Shown here piece by piece: positions 62,929-63,567 of a DNA stretch of 63,567 bases; positions within the stretch are counted from its first letter, which is position 1, and each line of letters opens with the position of its first letter. Position numbers and translations under genes: made by a program. The notes beneath the pieces were generated by a model. That model saw only the letters and a program-made list of their open reading frames with translations. It ran no database searches and was not told the origin of the DNA. The stretch covers positions 1 to 63,567 of the forward strand of contig JNVT01000010.1 in NCBI GenBank assembly GCA_000737985.1. Reading direction: 5' to 3'. Source of the stretch: Gammaproteobacteria bacterium MFB021 (lineage in GTDB: Bacteria; Pseudomonadota; Gammaproteobacteria; Pseudomonadales; Halomonadaceae).

Positions 62929-63157
62929 AAACGAGTGAACCCCAGGCTCTATCGAGACTGGGGTTCGGTATCGATGCCTGACAGGCTCTCGTACACGCTC
63001 AGGCGCTCCGCGACTTTACTCGTCTCATCCTGAAACTCGCCCTTCGGGCTCGCTGAAACGGTTCCCGTTCGTTCCCGACGAACGGGGCCAGGGAGAGCCC
63101 CCTAAACGAGTGAACCCCAGCCTCTGTCGAGACTGGGGTTCGGTATAGGTGCCTGAC
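62929..63157 (-). repeat. duplicated 5S-tail/terminator segment after the rRNA operon
   Basis: A 54-bp segment occurs at 62929-62982 and 63104-63157 (offset 175) with about six mismatches. Each copy holds the stem AACCCCAG...CTGGGGTT (62938-62965 and 63113-63140), and the right copy ends in the 5S 3' end (TGCCTGAC). The left copy has a CGTTTT tail on the minus strand, typical of a terminator. Between the copies a third hairpin, CCCGTTCGT-tcccg-ACGAACGGG, spans 63064-63086. No protein gene lies in 62813-63149. Confidence 0.8.
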
Positions 63158-63268
63158 GATGACCTACTCTCACATGGGGAGACCCCACACTACCATCGGC
63201 GCTAAGCGGTTTCACTTCTGAGTTCGGCATGGAATCAGGTGGTTCCCACTCGCTATGGTCGTCAGGCA
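63150..63268 (-). rRNA. rrf: 5S ribosomal RNA
   Basis: About 119 nt on the minus strand, beginning TGCCTGACGACCATAGCG and containing CCATGCCGAACTCAGAAGTG and GATGGTAGTGTGGGGTCTCC, the universal proteobacterial 5S core. The terminal helix TGCCTGAC/GTCAGGCA closes it. Ends were set by comparison with the Escherichia coli 5S layout. Confidence 0.96.
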
Positions 63269-63410
63269 AAACTGACGTCGACATAAACCTGCGACACGCT
63301 TTCACGCGCCAGCTTCACATCGACCAATCTGGATCATGCTGATGATACGTCTCTCGCCTATCCGGCCATTGTCGCGATGTGATCGCCCGACCCAGACCCC
63401 TTGGGGTTAT

Positions 63411-63567
63411 ATGGTCAAGCCTCACGGGGCATTAGTACACGTTAGCTCAACGCCTTGCAGCGCTTCCACACCGTGCCTATCAACCAGCTCGTCTTGCTGG
63501 ACCCTTTAGGAGACTCGAAGTCTCAGGGAGATCTCATCTTGAAGGGGGCTTCCCGCTTAGATGCCTT
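63411..63567 (-). rRNA. rrl: 23S ribosomal RNA, 3' end (partial)
   Basis: The minus strand contains the 3' terminus of 23S, including CCCCGTGAGGCTTGACC at the very end and the conserved ACTAATGCCCCGTGAGG and GAGATCTCCCTGAGACT parts. The gene continues beyond the right edge. A 142-bp spacer (63269-63410) separates it from 5S; no tRNA is seen in it. Confidence 0.96.

Noticed and set aside
63269-63410. tRNA gene in the 23S-5S spacer
   Set aside because: No cloverleaf, T-arm GTTCRANNC pattern or CCA end visible in either strand.

Overview
The window is GC-rich, densely coded bacterial chromosome. The gene set (lptE, holA, epmC, tusA, rlmM, uup, miaB-ybeZ-ybeY-corC-lnt) and protein details point to a gammaproteobacterium. 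A halophilic Halomonadaceae member (Halomonas/Salinicola/Kushneria-like) is my best guess, but that is inference from gene content and not a database match.

Layout. 1-2.7 kb: a DNA-repair pair, a FAN1-like VRR-NUC nuclease overlapping an XPD/DinG-type helicase that carries its own RecB-like nuclease domain and runs off the left edge. 3.0-9.8 kb: fused dihydroxyacetone kinase, an array of 30-bp hairpin repeats, an orphan ParA, a GIY-YIG protein, rpe, ggt and an MFS transporter. 10.0-13.8 kb: the sulfate/thiosulfate importer cysP-T-W-A with overlapping genes, then a YajG-like lipoprotein. 14.5-16.6 kb: tpm, an SH3-anchor protein and a DUF1820 protein. 16.8-31.1 kb: the conserved tRNA/ribosome/envelope block miaB-ybeZ-ybeY-corC-lnt, then ybeL-like, leuS, lptE and holA, interrupted by a DUF1338 (HglS-like) gene and an MHS-family transporter.

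31.3-44.0 kb is the most distinctive part. A 2,485-residue protein without a signal peptide or RTX repeats is built from about seven CBM6-like modules, a malectin-like domain, a Big_5-like domain and a sugar-dehydrogenase-like propeller. It is transcribed divergently from a complete three-gene type I secretion system (PrtD-type ABC, HlyD-type adaptor, TolC-type channel). The AT-richer 0.67-kb intergenic region between them contains a dyad. The natural reading is a dedicated secretion system and its giant carbohydrate-binding exoprotein. A MAPEG protein and a PAS-GGDEF-EAL c-di-GMP enzyme follow.

46.8-62.8 kb: LD-carboxypeptidase, a PEBP protein, the fadBA beta-oxidation operon with a PsrA-like operator, a DUF5924/DUF2914 membrane protein, SlyA, a universal stress protein, Uup, TatD with an overlapping unknown gene, EpmC, a MATE pump, an unknown protein, TusA and RlmM. 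The right edge holds the 3' end of an rRNA operon on the minus strand: 5S, the 3' end of 23S, and a duplicated 5S-tail/terminator segment. I found no tRNA gene, insertion sequence, prophage or CRISPR array.
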